Shown: in pieces, positions 17,394 through 29,229 of the stretch
How positions within the stretch are numbered: position 1 is the stretch's first letter
Layout: every line of letters begins with the position of its first letter
DNA from: Microbacterium sp. No. 7
GTDB lineage: Bacteria > Actinomycetota > Actinomycetes > Actinomycetales > Microbacteriaceae
Length of the DNA: 64,000 nt
Assembly (NCBI RefSeq): GCF_001314225.1
Contig: NZ_CP012697.1
Coordinates: 3,782,001 to 3,846,000 of the forward strand
Direction of reading: 5' to 3'
Translations under genes and position numbers: made by a program
The notes under the pieces: generated by a model
What the model was told of the DNA's origin: nothing
Databases searched by the model: none
What the model saw: the letters and a program-made list of their open reading frames with translations, nothing else

Positions 17394-17397
<4 letters not shown>
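16819..17397 (-). CDS. Small membrane-anchored surface protein with one VPGA-GW-type module
   Basis: 192 aa from GTG 17397, whose GTGA overlaps the upstream stop, indicating coupled translation. A signal peptide ends near AAAADAPP. A single beta-rich module of about 90 residues ([40 protein letters not shown]) resembles modules in the two largest surface proteins of the island. An acidic Asp/Ala/Ser stretch, one transmembrane helix (about 155-177) and an Arg-rich tail follow. No known family was recognised. It is the last gene of the unit behind the 25037 iron box. Confidence 0.75.
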
Positions 17398-20792
<3,395 letters not shown>

Positions 20793-20835
20793 GGTGACCT
20801 CTCGGCGGATGCTGCTCTTCGCGACGCTCTGCGGC

Positions 20836-20908
20836 GTGCCCTGTCTTCGGACGCGCCCTGTCTTCGAACGTGCTCTGTCTTCGAACGTGCCCTGTCTTCG
20901 AACGTGCT
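20836..20908. repeat. 17-bp tandem repeat between two surface-protein genes
   Basis: Four to five copies of a 17-bp unit (minus strand TTCGAAGACAGGGCACG, with small variants). They fill most of the gap from the stop of the Tat-signal protein to about 45 bp before the next start. The unit contains a TTCGAA palindrome. Function unknown; it could affect expression of the downstream gene. Confidence 0.9.
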
Positions 20909-21340
20909 CTAGGCGAGGACGATGGTGAGGGCGAACGAGCTCGTGTAGCCGCCGACGGCGAGCGTCACGGTGAACGTCCCCTCGCCGAGGGTCTCGGCGA
21001 TGAAGACGACCTCGCCGTCCCCGTCGACCGTGCCGACCTCGATGGCCTGGCCCGACTCCCACTGCGCGACGGGACCGCTCTGCAGGATCGTGGCCGTGGC
21101 GGCCGATCCGGCCGCCACGGCCGTGACCGAGAACACGATCGGCACGGTGTCGCCGATCTCGTCGATCTCGAAGTACGGCGGGCTCACCAGCTCCACGCCG
21201 CTGGGCGTGTCGGATGCCGCGGCGAGCGGCACGGCGGCGGTCACCGCGATCACGGGCGCCATCCACGCCCCCGCCCGCAGCAGCGTGCGCCGCGGCAGTC
21301 CCTCGCCCTGCGCGTCGATGTGCGACTCGCTCGTTGTCAT
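20909..21340 (-). CDS. Small Tat-exported protein of unknown function
   Basis: 143 aa from ATG 21340. The N-terminus has a twin-arginine signal ([13 protein letters not shown], then [16 protein letters not shown]), whereas its surface neighbours use Sec-type signals. The mature part of about 95 residues is all-beta in character ([36 protein letters not shown]) and ends with a hydrophobic FALTIVLA. Tat export usually implies folding or cofactor loading before secretion. No family was recognised. It lies between the two large paralogous surface proteins behind the same iron box, so a role in the same surface complex is inferred. Confidence 0.75.
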   Translation of the reverse strand: MTTSESHIDAQGEGLPRRTLLRAGAWMAPVIAVTAAVPLAAASDTPSGVELVSPPYFEIDEIGDTVPIVFSVTAVAAGSAATATILQSGPVAQWESGQAIEVGTVDGDGEVVFIAETLGEGTFTVTLAVGGYTSSFALTIVLA

Positions 21341-21425
21341 CGTCCTGTTCCCCTCGGTTGCTCTGCTGTGTCTTCGGGCACCGCCGGCGCGGACGCCGCG
21401 CGCCGGACGGCGTGGTCCGCGCCGG

Positions 21426-24400
21426 TCAGCGCGCCGCGTACTCGGCCACGACCTGCGCCGACCCCGACGCCGTCGAGACCGTCACGGTCACGCTGCCGGC
21501 GCCGACGCTGCCCAGATAGGTCTTGAACCCGTGCGACACGGTGGCCCCGGGGGCCACGTCGGCGAACGTCTTCGACCCGTACTTCGACTTGATGGCCAGG
21601 GTCGCGGGCTCCGACGACGTGTTCGTCGCGGAGACCTCGATCACGACCTTGCCGGCGACCGCGACCGCCTCGGCCTGCACGTCGGCCGACAGCGCCGGTG
21701 CGGGCGCGGACACGTGCACGCTCGGCAGCACGGTGCTGCCCGTGCCCCAGTTCGCCGTGATGACGAGCGTGCCGGGTGCGACGGCCGACGCGGCGGGGGC
21801 GATCGCGATGCCCGCCGCGTTCGTCGACACGGTCGCCGTCGCAGCGCCCGTCGCGAAGACGCCGCCGGCGACCGTGAAGGTCACGGGCACGCCGCGCACG
21901 GCGGCGCCGCCGGCATCCGTCAGCACGACGCCGTAGCCGTGCACGCTCTCCCCCACGAGCACGCTGCGCTCGATCCCCACGATCGAGGCGCTCAGCGCGC
22001 CCGTGGGAGCCGTGGCCGCGACCGTGACCGAGCCGATCGCGGAGACGTTGCCCGCCACGTCGGCGGCGCGGAACTCGACGCGGTGGCCGGCGGTGCCGGG
22101 CACCTCGAACGGGCCCTCGTAGGCGGTCCACGCGCCCTCGTCGACGCGCGTCTCGACGACGGCGACGCCCGAGCCCTCGTCGGTCGCGGTGACCGTCACG
22201 GTGCGGCCGGTCACCGACCCCGACACGCGCGGCGCGGTCGTGTCGGCGGGCGCCGCGATGTCGAACGGCGCCGACTGCAGCGTGCGCGACAGGTCGTTCG
22301 GCTTGAGGCTGCCCGTGAGGAAGCGCAGCGTGAAGCCCTCGCCCGGCGCGAGCGCGGGCGTCGAGCCCAGCGTGTCGCCGGCATCGGCGGTGGTGCCGTT
22401 CGGCACGGGCATGTCGATCGAGAAGCTGCCGTGCTCGTCGGCCTCGACGATCCACCAGATCGTGCGGTTCTGGTGCGTCGAGCCGTCGACGCGCGAGTAG
22501 GCGCCGTCGTTGATCTTGATCGCGACGGTCGACCCCTCCTCGCCGTTCGGGTGCACGAAGCCGGAGCCGGTGACGCGGATCGTGCCGCCGACCACGGCCG
22601 ACTCGTCGACCGTGACCGACGCGTTCTGCGGCGCCTCGATCGTGAGCACGCGCGTGACCGAGCGGGTGCCGTCGGAGAACGTCACCGCCAGCTCGCCGGG
22701 CTCGACGCTCGAGGGCAGCTGCACGCGGGTGTACACGTCGCGCGGGGTGTCGCCGTGCTCGTCGAGGCGCCACGCGTGCTGCGTCGCGCCGATCTGGCCC
22801 AGGCCGCTGAGCGTCACGGTCTCGCCGCCGATCTCGGCGGTCGCGGTGAGCGTGCCGCCCGGCTCGAAGGCGACCGCGCGGAAGGTCCAGGTGCCGCCGC
22901 GCTGCACGAGCAGGTCCTCCACGCCGCCGGCGTGGTCGCCGGGGTTGTACACGCGGGTCGTCGCCGCGGTGACGGCGACGGGCGTGCTCGTCGCGAGCGT
23001 CTCGCCGCCCTGCGTCACGCGCACCGCGTAGTCGGCCGCGACGGCCGCGTCGCGCGGCACGACGAGGCGGCGGTAGGTCTGCCCGTCGGGGTTCGCGGTG
23101 TTGCCGTCGGCGCCGATCGTGAACGGTGCGGACGCCACGACCGTGCCGGCGCCGTCGACCAGCTCGACCGCGACCGCGGCCTCGGGCTCGAAGCCCGACA
23201 GCGCGAACCACAGGTCCCCGCCCTGCTCGGCGGTGCCGCCGGTCGTCGTGACGACGGGCCCGGCCGTGGTCGGCTCGTCGACGACGGTGAAGCGCACCGA
23301 GATGCCGCGCTGGTAGTCGGCCGGCGTCGTCAGCAGCGAGCCGGTGAGGATGCGCACCATGTGGTGGCTGCCGCTCGCCCAGTTGGTCTCGAAGAACGCG
23401 GCGTCACGGGTCGTGTTCGTCTCGTCCGGCCACGGGATCTCGATCCGCCACGTGCCGTCCGCGTTTGCCTGCACGATCCCGTGCGACCGCTTGTCGGCGA
23501 AGACGCCGCCCGTCACGGGGTTGACGACGTCACGCGTCGTGCTCAGGGTGTTCGGGTCGCCCGAGTACGAGGCGTCGATCATGAAGTTCGCCACCGAGCC
23601 CGTCGTCCCGTCGGTCGCGAAGTAGCCCGTGCCCTCGATCACGATGGGCTCGCCCTTCACGACCGCGTTCGGCGCCGACACGCTGAACGGCGTGTTCGGC
23701 TGCACGGGGCCGTACGACTCGGCCGAGACGGTGACGCCGCTCGTGGTGTCGAGCCGCTCGACGAAACGGAGCTGCGCGGGGTTGCTGTACGCCGAGCCGG
23801 AGACGTTGGTCAGCACGGCGCGATAGAACGTGTCGTGCTGCGCGGCCGCGTCGACGCCCTCGACCTCGAGGGTCGTGCCCGTCGCACCGGGCACGGTCGT
23901 CCACGTCGCGTCGTTAGGCTCGCCGTTGGGGAGGGCGGTGGTGTTCGCCTGCCAGCTCACCGTCATGTCGACGGTGCTCGTGCCGCCGGCCGTGAAGGTC
24001 GCCGTCTGGCCCTCCGCGATCGTCTGGCCGACGGGGTGCGTCGTGGCGGTCGGGATCGGGATGATGCTGAGCTTCGCGGCATCCGTCGTCACGGTGGCGC
24101 CCGTCGCGTCGGTGAAGACGGCGCGGTACCAGCGGTTGTTGGCGTTGGTGCTCTGCCCCGCCACGACGGTGAGCGTCGGCTTCGCGAAGCTGCCGTCGAC
24201 CGTGTTGGCGGCCGTGAGGTTGGCGTAGGCCGCCGGCGGGTTCGAGGCGCTCGCGCTGGTGCTGCGCTGCCACTGCACGGTCACCGGCGCGACGCCGCCC
24301 GTCGCGGCGGCCGCGAAGCTCACGGAGGCTCCGTTCGCCGCGCCCTGCGCGGTCGGCTGCGTCGCGATCGCCAGGGGCGCCGCGGGCGCGGGGTCGGCGA

Positions 24401-24962
24401 CGGTGATCGTGAGCGCGACGGTGCGCGAGACGTCGGGGCGGAGGCTCGGGTCGATGCCCGGCTCGTCGCTGTACAGCGTGCCCGAGAGCACCTGCACCGT
24501 GAAGGTGTCACCGGCCTCCCAGACCGGGTCGGTCACGGCGTTGGAGGCGTCGGGCCACTCCAGGTCGATCTCGAACGAGCCGTCGGAGTCGGCCCAGACC
24601 GCGCCCCACACGGTGGCGTTGCTGATCGGCTCGCCGAGGCGCGGGTTGTCGACGAGCTCCTGGCGCGACAGCTGGCCGATCGCGGGGTCGATGAGCTTGA
24701 GCCCGATGACCGAGCCCTCCTCGCCCTCGTCGACGCGGTCGGGCTTGGCGAGCCACTGGGTGCCCGAGATGCGGATGCTCTCGCCCGGGGCGACCTCGGT
24801 GTCGTACGTCAGGGTCGCGCCGTCGGCGTGCGTGTACGTCGTCTCGGCCGCGTACGCCGGCGTCGCGACGGCGGCGCCGGTGAGGGCGATGAGGGCGGCG
24901 GCGAGGATCGCCAGGCCGCGACGCACCGGATGACCGGACGGCGTCGTGCTGCGTGCGTTCAT
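21426..24962 (-). CDS. Large modular surface protein with Ig-like and GxGW-LTG modules
   Basis: 1178 aa from ATG 24962, with AGAGG five bases upstream. It has a signal peptide (about 1-38), a first GxGW-LTG module ([24 protein letters not shown]), Ig-like domains ([18 protein letters not shown]), a second module (IEGTGYFATDG, ILTGSL), several bacterial Ig-like segments and a third module near 790-930 (VTGSGFVHPNGEEGS, RFLTGSL). A GSGVAVVETRVDEGAW Ig-like repeat and a terminal beta domain follow. There is no C-terminal sorting signal or membrane helix, so it is either released or held by partners. Its N-terminal 600 residues parallel the LAATG-bearing paralogue two genes downstream. First gene after the iron box at 25037. 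Confidence 0.83.
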   Translation of the reverse strand: MNARSTTPSGHPVRRGLAILAAALIALTGAAVATPAYAAETTYTHADGATLTYDTEVAPGESIRISGTQWLAKPDRVDEGEEGSVIGLKLIDPAIGQLSRQELVDNPRLGEPISNATVWGAVWADSDGSFEIDLEWPDASNAVTDPVWEAGDTFTVQVLSGTLYSDEPGIDPSLRPDVSRTVALTITVADPAPAAPLAIATQPTAQGAANGASVSFAAAATGGVAPVTVQWQRSTSASASNPPAAYANLTAANTVDGSFAKPTLTVVAGQSTNANNRWYRAVFTDATGATVTTDAAKLSIIPIPTATTHPVGQTIAEGQTATFTAGGTSTVDMTVSWQANTTALPNGEPNDATWTTVPGATGTTLEVEGVDAAAQHDTFYRAVLTNVSGSAYSNPAQLRFVERLDTTSGVTVSAESYGPVQPNTPFSVSAPNAVVKGEPIVIEGTGYFATDGTTGSVANFMIDASYSGDPNTLSTTRDVVNPVTGGVFADKRSHGIVQANADGTWRIEIPWPDETNTTRDAAFFETNWASGSHHMVRILTGSLLTTPADYQRGISVRFTVVDEPTTAGPVVTTTGGTAEQGGDLWFALSGFEPEAAVAVELVDGAGTVVASAPFTIGADGNTANPDGQTYRRLVVPRDAAVAADYAVRVTQGGETLATSTPVAVTAATTRVYNPGDHAGGVEDLLVQRGGTWTFRAVAFEPGGTLTATAEIGGETVTLSGLGQIGATQHAWRLDEHGDTPRDVYTRVQLPSSVEPGELAVTFSDGTRSVTRVLTIEAPQNASVTVDESAVVGGTIRVTGSGFVHPNGEEGSTVAIKINDGAYSRVDGSTHQNRTIWWIVEADEHGSFSIDMPVPNGTTADAGDTLGSTPALAPGEGFTLRFLTGSLKPNDLSRTLQSAPFDIAAPADTTAPRVSGSVTGRTVTVTATDEGSGVAVVETRVDEGAWTAYEGPFEVPGTAGHRVEFRAADVAGNVSAIGSVTVAATAPTGALSASIVGIERSVLVGESVHGYGVVLTDAGGAAVRGVPVTFTVAGGVFATGAATATVSTNAAGIAIAPAASAVAPGTLVITANWGTGSTVLPSVHVSAPAPALSADVQAEAVAVAGKVVIEVSATNTSSEPATLAIKSKYGSKTFADVAPGATVSHGFKTYLGSVGAGSVTVTVSTASGSAQVVAEYAAR
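23279..23718 (-). repeat. 440-bp block duplicated at 18821-19260 (copy in the proximal paralogue)
   Basis: Partner of the 18821-19260 block, about 90% identical without gaps. Many differences fall in third codon positions and in a few surface-residue codons. Confidence 0.9.
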
Positions 24963-25036
24963 GAGGACCTCTCAGCTGAGCTCGGCGAGAGCGCGGATCG
25001 GCGGGCGACCACGGCTCACGCAGACGGAACCGAGAG

Positions 25037-25055
25037 CGAGGTTAGCATAACCTTC
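25037..25055 (-). promoter_or_regulatory. DtxR/IdeR-type iron box upstream of the paired surface-protein operon
   Basis: CGAGGTTAGCATAACCTTC has a strong core (AGGTTAGCATAACCT) and matches about 15 of 19 consensus positions. It lies 75 bp upstream of ATG 24962. Confidence 0.72.
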
Positions 25056-25106
25056 CTCGGCTGAAAGAACTCGTACCCTCTGTTTCATCGCGAACGCGCC
25101 CGGATC

Positions 25107-25157
25107 GGGGGCGCTCGTCGCCGCTTCGCGCGTCGCAGAACGACGACGAGCGCCCCC
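25107..25157. terminator. Strong hairpin after the ABC importer operon
   Basis: A perfect 14-bp stem (GGGGGCGCTCGTCG with CGACGAGCGCCCCC) and a 23-nt loop, 100 bp beyond the ATPase stop. No T-tract follows, as is common for actinobacterial hairpin terminators. It separates the importer operon from the iron box at 25037. Confidence 0.65.
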
Positions 25158-25257
25158 GGGATCAGGTCACGCCGACGCGGTGGGCGGTCGTCGCCGGATG
25201 CCGCGGGGCGAGGCGGCGGCGAGTGCCCGCTTCTCGGCGTGCGGGGATGACGGGGCG

Positions 25258-26115
25258 TCAGGCACCGGCATCGTCACCGGCGTCCTCGTCGGCGACGTCG
25301 AGCGGGAGCACGAGCGGACGCCCCGTCACGGGGTCGGGCACGACCCGGCAGGGCAGGTCGTAGACGCGCTCGACGAGCTCCGCCGTCACGATGTCGTGCG
25401 GGTGGCCCTGCGCGACGATCTCGCCGTCGCGCATGACGATGAGGTGCGTCGCGTAGCGGAAGGCGAGGTGCAGCTCGTGCAGCACGATCACGACCGTGCG
25501 GCCCGCGCGCTGCAGCCGCCGGGCGAGGTTCAGCACCTCGATCTGGTGGGCGATGTCGAGGTAGGTCGTCGGCTCGTCGAGCAGCAGGATCGGCGTCTGC
25601 TGCGCGAGCGCCATCGCGATCCACACCCGCTGCCGCTGACCGCCCGACAGCTCATCGATGTTGCGGGATGCCAGATCGGCGACGTTCGCGGCGCAGAGCG
25701 CCTCGATCACGGCATCCTCGTCGTCGCTCGACCACTGCCGCAGCAGGTTCTGGTGCGGATAGCGGCCGCGCGCCACGAGATCCGACACCGTGATGCCGTC
25801 GGGCGCGCTCGGCGCCTGCGGCAGCAGGCCGAGACGGCGGGCGACGGCCTTCGGCTGCAGTCGCAGGATCGGCTCGCCGTCGAGCAGCACCCGCCCCGAC
25901 GTCGCCGGCAGCATGCGCGCGAGCGTCTTGAGCAGCGTCGACTTGCCGCACGCGTTCGGCCCGACGATGACGGTGAGCTCGCCCTCGGGGATCGCCACGT
26001 CGATGCCGTGCAGGATCTCGCCGGCCTTGCCGCCGTAGCCGACGCGCAGCCCCTCCCCCACGAGACGGGACGACGGCGCGGCGGGGGACGGGGACGAGAG
26101 GGCGGGCGCGCTCAT
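25258..26115 (-). CDS. Iron-complex ABC transporter ATPase (FecE/HmuV-like)
   Basis: 285 aa from ATG 26115, overlapping the permease stop as ATGA. It has Walker A GPNACGKST (52-60), the Q-loop LLPQAPSAPDG, signature LSGGQRQR (156-163), Walker B ILLLDEPTTYLD (176-187), D-loop and switch His in VLHELHLA. LxxARRLQRAGRTVV and RYATHL are typical of siderophore/haem importers. It powers the two FecCD permeases encoded just upstream. It ends the operon that starts at the iron box 34519 and is followed by a strong hairpin. Confidence 0.95.
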   Translation of the reverse strand: MSAPALSSPSPAAPSSRLVGEGLRVGYGGKAGEILHGIDVAIPEGELTVIVGPNACGKSTLLKTLARMLPATSGRVLLDGEPILRLQPKAVARRLGLLPQAPSAPDGITVSDLVARGRYPHQNLLRQWSSDDEDAVIEALCAANVADLASRNIDELSGGQRQRVWIAMALAQQTPILLLDEPTTYLDIAHQIEVLNLARRLQRAGRTVVIVLHELHLAFRYATHLIVMRDGEIVAQGHPHDIVTAELVERVYDLPCRVVPDPVTGRPLVLPLDVADEDAGDDAGA

Positions 26116-27230
26116 AGACGCTTCCTTTCCACGGCGAGCAGCCAGATGAGGTACAGGCCGCCGAGCGAGCCCGTGATGACGCCCACCGCGAGCTCGGTGG
26201 GCGCGAACAGGCGCCGCGCGACGAGGTCGGAGACGAGCACGAGGACGCCGCCCATGATCGCGGCGCCGAACAGCGAGACGCCCGCCGTGCGGACGAGCTT
26301 CTTCACGAGGTGCGGCGCGGCGAGCGCGACGAACGCGATCGGCCCGGTCGCGGCGGTCGCCACGGCCATGAGCGCGACGCCGAGGATGATCAGCACGAAG
26401 CGCGTGCGCTCGACGCGCACGCCGATGCCGACGGCGCTGGCGTCGCCGAGCGTGAGCTGCTCGGTGGGGCGGAAGACCACGACGAGCAGCGGCACGAGCA
26501 CCGCGAGCGCGACCGCGATCGCCTGCACCTCGGGCCACAGCGTGCTGTTGAGCGACCCGGCGAGCCACTGCGCCGCCGTCTGCGCGCTCTCCAGCGACGC
26601 CCGCACGACCAGCAGGGCGTTGACGGCCGAGAGGATCGCGCCGACGCCGATGCCGACGAGCACGAGCCGGAAGCCCGCGACGCCGCCGCGCCACGACAGC
26701 CCGTACACGACCGCGGCCGTGACGAGCCCGCCGGCGAACGCGGCGATCGCGATCGACACGGTGTCGCCGCCGAAGACGACGATCTGCAGCAGCGCGCCGG
26801 TCGCGGCGCCCGTCGTGAAGCCGATGATGTCGGGGCTCCCGAGCGGGTTGCCCGACACGGTCTGGAAGATCGCGCCGCTCATGCCGAGCGCGGCGCCGAC
26901 GAGCAGCGCGGCGAGCGCGCGCGGCAGGCGCACGTCGACGACGAAGAAGCCCGCGAGCGGGTCGTCGGTGCCGCCGACGAACGCCGCGAGCACCTGGTCG
27001 AGCGTGATCGGGTAGTCGCCGATGAGGATGCCGGCGATGCCGGCGACCACGGCGACGACGAGCAGCGCGGCGTAGACGACGGCGCGGCGCGTCTCGAAGC
27101 GCACGACGAGCCCGCCCGCGCGGAGCACGGTGCGGCCGCGGTGCAGGCTCGAGGCGAGGGCGGCGCGCGCGTCGCCGGTCGGGGGCGCGGGGCTCGTGCG
27201 CGCGGCCGGCCGGTCCACCGTGCCGCTCAC
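26112..27230 (-). CDS. FecCD-family iron-complex ABC permease, second subunit
   Basis: 372 aa from GTG 27230 with a GTGA overlap. About 60 residues of Arg/Ala-rich cytoplasmic N-terminus precede roughly nine to ten membrane helices. Diagnostic FecCD segments are VRLPRALAALLVGAALGMSGAIFQ, written here as RLPRALAALLVG and GAALGMSGAIFQ, then NPLGSPDIIG, GDASAVGIGV, and GPIAFVALAAPHL before the ATPase-coupling loop. TELAVGVITGSLGG ends the core. It pairs with the preceding permease to form the channel. Substrate (haem, ferric siderophore or corrinoid) cannot be decided from this subunit, but iron control favours an iron complex. Confidence 0.95.
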   Translation of the reverse strand: MSGTVDRPAARTSPAPPTGDARAALASSLHRGRTVLRAGGLVVRFETRRAVVYAALLVVAVVAGIAGILIGDYPITLDQVLAAFVGGTDDPLAGFFVVDVRLPRALAALLVGAALGMSGAIFQTVSGNPLGSPDIIGFTTGAATGALLQIVVFGGDTVSIAIAAFAGGLVTAAVVYGLSWRGGVAGFRLVLVGIGVGAILSAVNALLVVRASLESAQTAAQWLAGSLNSTLWPEVQAIAVALAVLVPLLVVVFRPTEQLTLGDASAVGIGVRVERTRFVLIILGVALMAVATAATGPIAFVALAAPHLVKKLVRTAGVSLFGAAIMGGVLVLVSDLVARRLFAPTELAVGVITGSLGGLYLIWLLAVERKRL

Positions 27231-28288
27231 AGGGCCGCGATCCTTCGCCGGCGCACGATCAGCACGAAGATCGGCGCGCCGAGGAGGGCCGCGACGATGC
27301 CGACCTGCACCTCCTCGGGCCGGATGACGATGCGCGCGAGCACGTCGGCGGCGAGCAGCCACACGGGCCCCAGGAGGGCGGAGAACACCATCACCCAGCG
27401 CATGTCGGAGCCGACGATGAGCCGCGCGAGGAAGGGCACCGCGAGGCCGACGAAGCTGATCGGCCCGACGGCGGCGGTCGCGGCGCCGCACAGCAGCGTG
27501 ATCGCGACCATCGCCCACGTGCGCGTGGTGCGCACGCGCACGCCGAGCGCGCGGCCGGTCTCGGCGCCCAGGGCGAGGGCGTTGAGCGCCGGCGCGAGCA
27601 GCAGGGCGATCGCGAGCCCGGCCGCGATGAACGGCAGCACGGTCCACAGGATCAGATACAGGCGCCCCTCCAGCGACCCGGCCACCCAGTACCGGAACTC
27701 GTTGAACACGGTCTGGTCGATGAGGGTGATGGTCGTCGTGAGCGCCTGCAGGGCGGCGCTGATCGCGACGCCGGCGAGCGCGAGCCGCACGGGCGTCGCG
27801 GAGTTCTGCCGCGACGTGCCGAGCGCGTACACGGCCGTGGCGGCGAGCGCCGCGCCCGCGAACGCGAACCACAGGTAGAAGCCGATGCCGCTCACGCCGG
27901 TGACGAGCACGGCGACCACGACCGCGAACGAGGCGCCCGCGTTGATGCCGAGCACGCCGGGGTCGGCGAGCGGGTTGCGGGTGAGCGACTGCATGAGCGC
28001 GCCCGCGACGCCGAGCGCGAGGCCGACCGTGAGGCCGAGCAGCGTGCGCGGCACGCGCAGGTCGTGCAGCACGCCCGAGTCGGTGTCGCCCGGCACGGGC
28101 CGCAGCAGCAGCTCCCACGCCTGCCCGAGGGGGATGTCGCGCGAGCCGAGCGACAGCGACAGGATCGTCACGGCCGCGAGCGCGGCCACGGCGGCGAGCA
28201 CCGCGCCCGTCCGCACCGTTCCCGGCCGGACGATCGCGGGCGCGCCCGCCGGCGCCGCCGGCGCGACGCCCGCGGGGGCGCTGGTCAC
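27227..28288 (-). CDS. FecCD-family iron-complex ABC permease, first subunit
   Basis: 353 aa from GTG 28288, again overlapping the upstream stop as GTGA. Motifs: LRVPRTLLGLTVGLALGV, GALMQSLTRNPLADPG, LGINAGASFAVV, ETGRALGVRV, GPISFVGLAVPFLAR and EEVQVGIVAALLGAPIF. This is a normal-length FecCD subunit. Separate genes for the two subunits with four-base overlaps suggest equal production. Confidence 0.95.
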   Translation of the reverse strand: MTSAPAGVAPAAPAGAPAIVRPGTVRTGAVLAAVAALAAVTILSLSLGSRDIPLGQAWELLLRPVPGDTDSGVLHDLRVPRTLLGLTVGLALGVAGALMQSLTRNPLADPGVLGINAGASFAVVVAVLVTGVSGIGFYLWFAFAGAALAATAVYALGTSRQNSATPVRLALAGVAISAALQALTTTITLIDQTVFNEFRYWVAGSLEGRLYLILWTVLPFIAAGLAIALLLAPALNALALGAETGRALGVRVRTTRTWAMVAITLLCGAATAAVGPISFVGLAVPFLARLIVGSDMRWVMVFSALLGPVWLLAADVLARIVIRPEEVQVGIVAALLGAPIFVLIVRRRRIAAL

Positions 28289-29187
28289 GCGGCGGGCGTC
28301 GTGCGCGACGACGCGCCGCGTCCGCGCAGCGCCCAGGCCAGCAGGCCGCCGCCGATCACGATCGCCCCGCCCAGCACGGCGACGCCGAGCACGGGGAAGC
28401 CGGAGCCGCCGTCGGTCGTGTGCGCCGCCGCGACGGGGGCGTCCGCCTCGGCCTGCGTCGCGTTCGGGTCGGTCTGGGCACCCGGCGTCGCGGCGGTGCC
28501 GCCGTCGCCGAGCGAGATCGTGCCGCCCTGCACGGTGCCGTCGGTGCCCGGGGCGGCCGAGCCGGGGCTCGTCGTGCCCGTGCTGCCCGTGCCGGTGTCC
28601 GCCGCGCCGCCCTGGTCGGCGGGGGCCGCCTGGCCGCCCTGATCGACGGCGCCGCCCTGGGTGGTCTGCGTCGCCGCGCGCTCGACGATGCGGAAGTCGT
28701 TGCCGCCCCGACGCGTGTAGCCCTCGTAGCCGAGCTTCTCGCCCGTCTCGGAGTCGAACACGTCGCCCGTCGCGAGCATGCGCAGCCAGTGGTCGCCCGG
28801 GGCGAGATCGGCCGGCAGCACGAGCGAGCCGGTCGCGTAGCCGTTCGCGTCGAGCGCCTGCGTGTGGTAGACGCACGCGCCGTGCGAGGTGTCGGAGCAT
28901 GCCTCCCCGTCGTCGATCTTGATGTAGACGACCTCGTTCGGCGGGAAGCCCGACACCTCGAAGTTGAGCACGTCGCCCGCGCTGAGCTCGGTGGGCCAGA
29001 CGCGCGACGACGTGCCCGGCGTCTCGGGACCCGGGCCGTCCGGCGGGAGCGCGAGGGCGGGCGCCATGCCGAGCGCGCCGACGACGAGCGAGAGAGCGAG
29101 GGCCGCGGCGCCCTTCAGGATGCCGGCGCGTCCGCGCTGCGCGCGCCCTCCGCCCGCCCGTGCCGTGCTGTGCGTCGTGTGGTTCAC
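28285..29187 (-). CDS. Membrane-anchored surface protein of the importer operon
   Basis: 300 aa from GTG 29187, with AAGGAG six bases upstream. A signal peptide ends near APALALPP. One beta-rich module at about 60-170 (VLNFEVSGFPPNEVVYIKIDDG, here VLNFEVSGF and VYIKIDDG; a Cys pair ACSDTSHGAC; GDHWLRMLATGDV) is related to the GxGW-LTG modules of its neighbours. A Gly/Thr/Asp/Gln-rich flexible stalk at about 175-265 leads to one C-terminal transmembrane helix and a short basic tail. It is translationally coupled to the first permease, which argues for direct cooperation with the importer, for example as a relay protein. Not a known family. Confidence 0.78.
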   Translation of the reverse strand: MNHTTHSTARAGGGRAQRGRAGILKGAAALALSLVVGALGMAPALALPPDGPGPETPGTSSRVWPTELSAGDVLNFEVSGFPPNEVVYIKIDDGEACSDTSHGACVYHTQALDANGYATGSLVLPADLAPGDHWLRMLATGDVFDSETGEKLGYEGYTRRGGNDFRIVERAATQTTQGGAVDQGGQAAPADQGGAADTGTGSTGTTSPGSAAPGTDGTVQGGTISLGDGGTAATPGAQTDPNATQAEADAPVAAAHTTDGGSGFPVLGVAVLGGAIVIGGGLLAWALRGRGASSRTTPAA

Positions 29188-29229
29188 GATGTGCTCCTTA
29201 CGTTCTCGATCTCTGGTCCGGGGCGGCGC

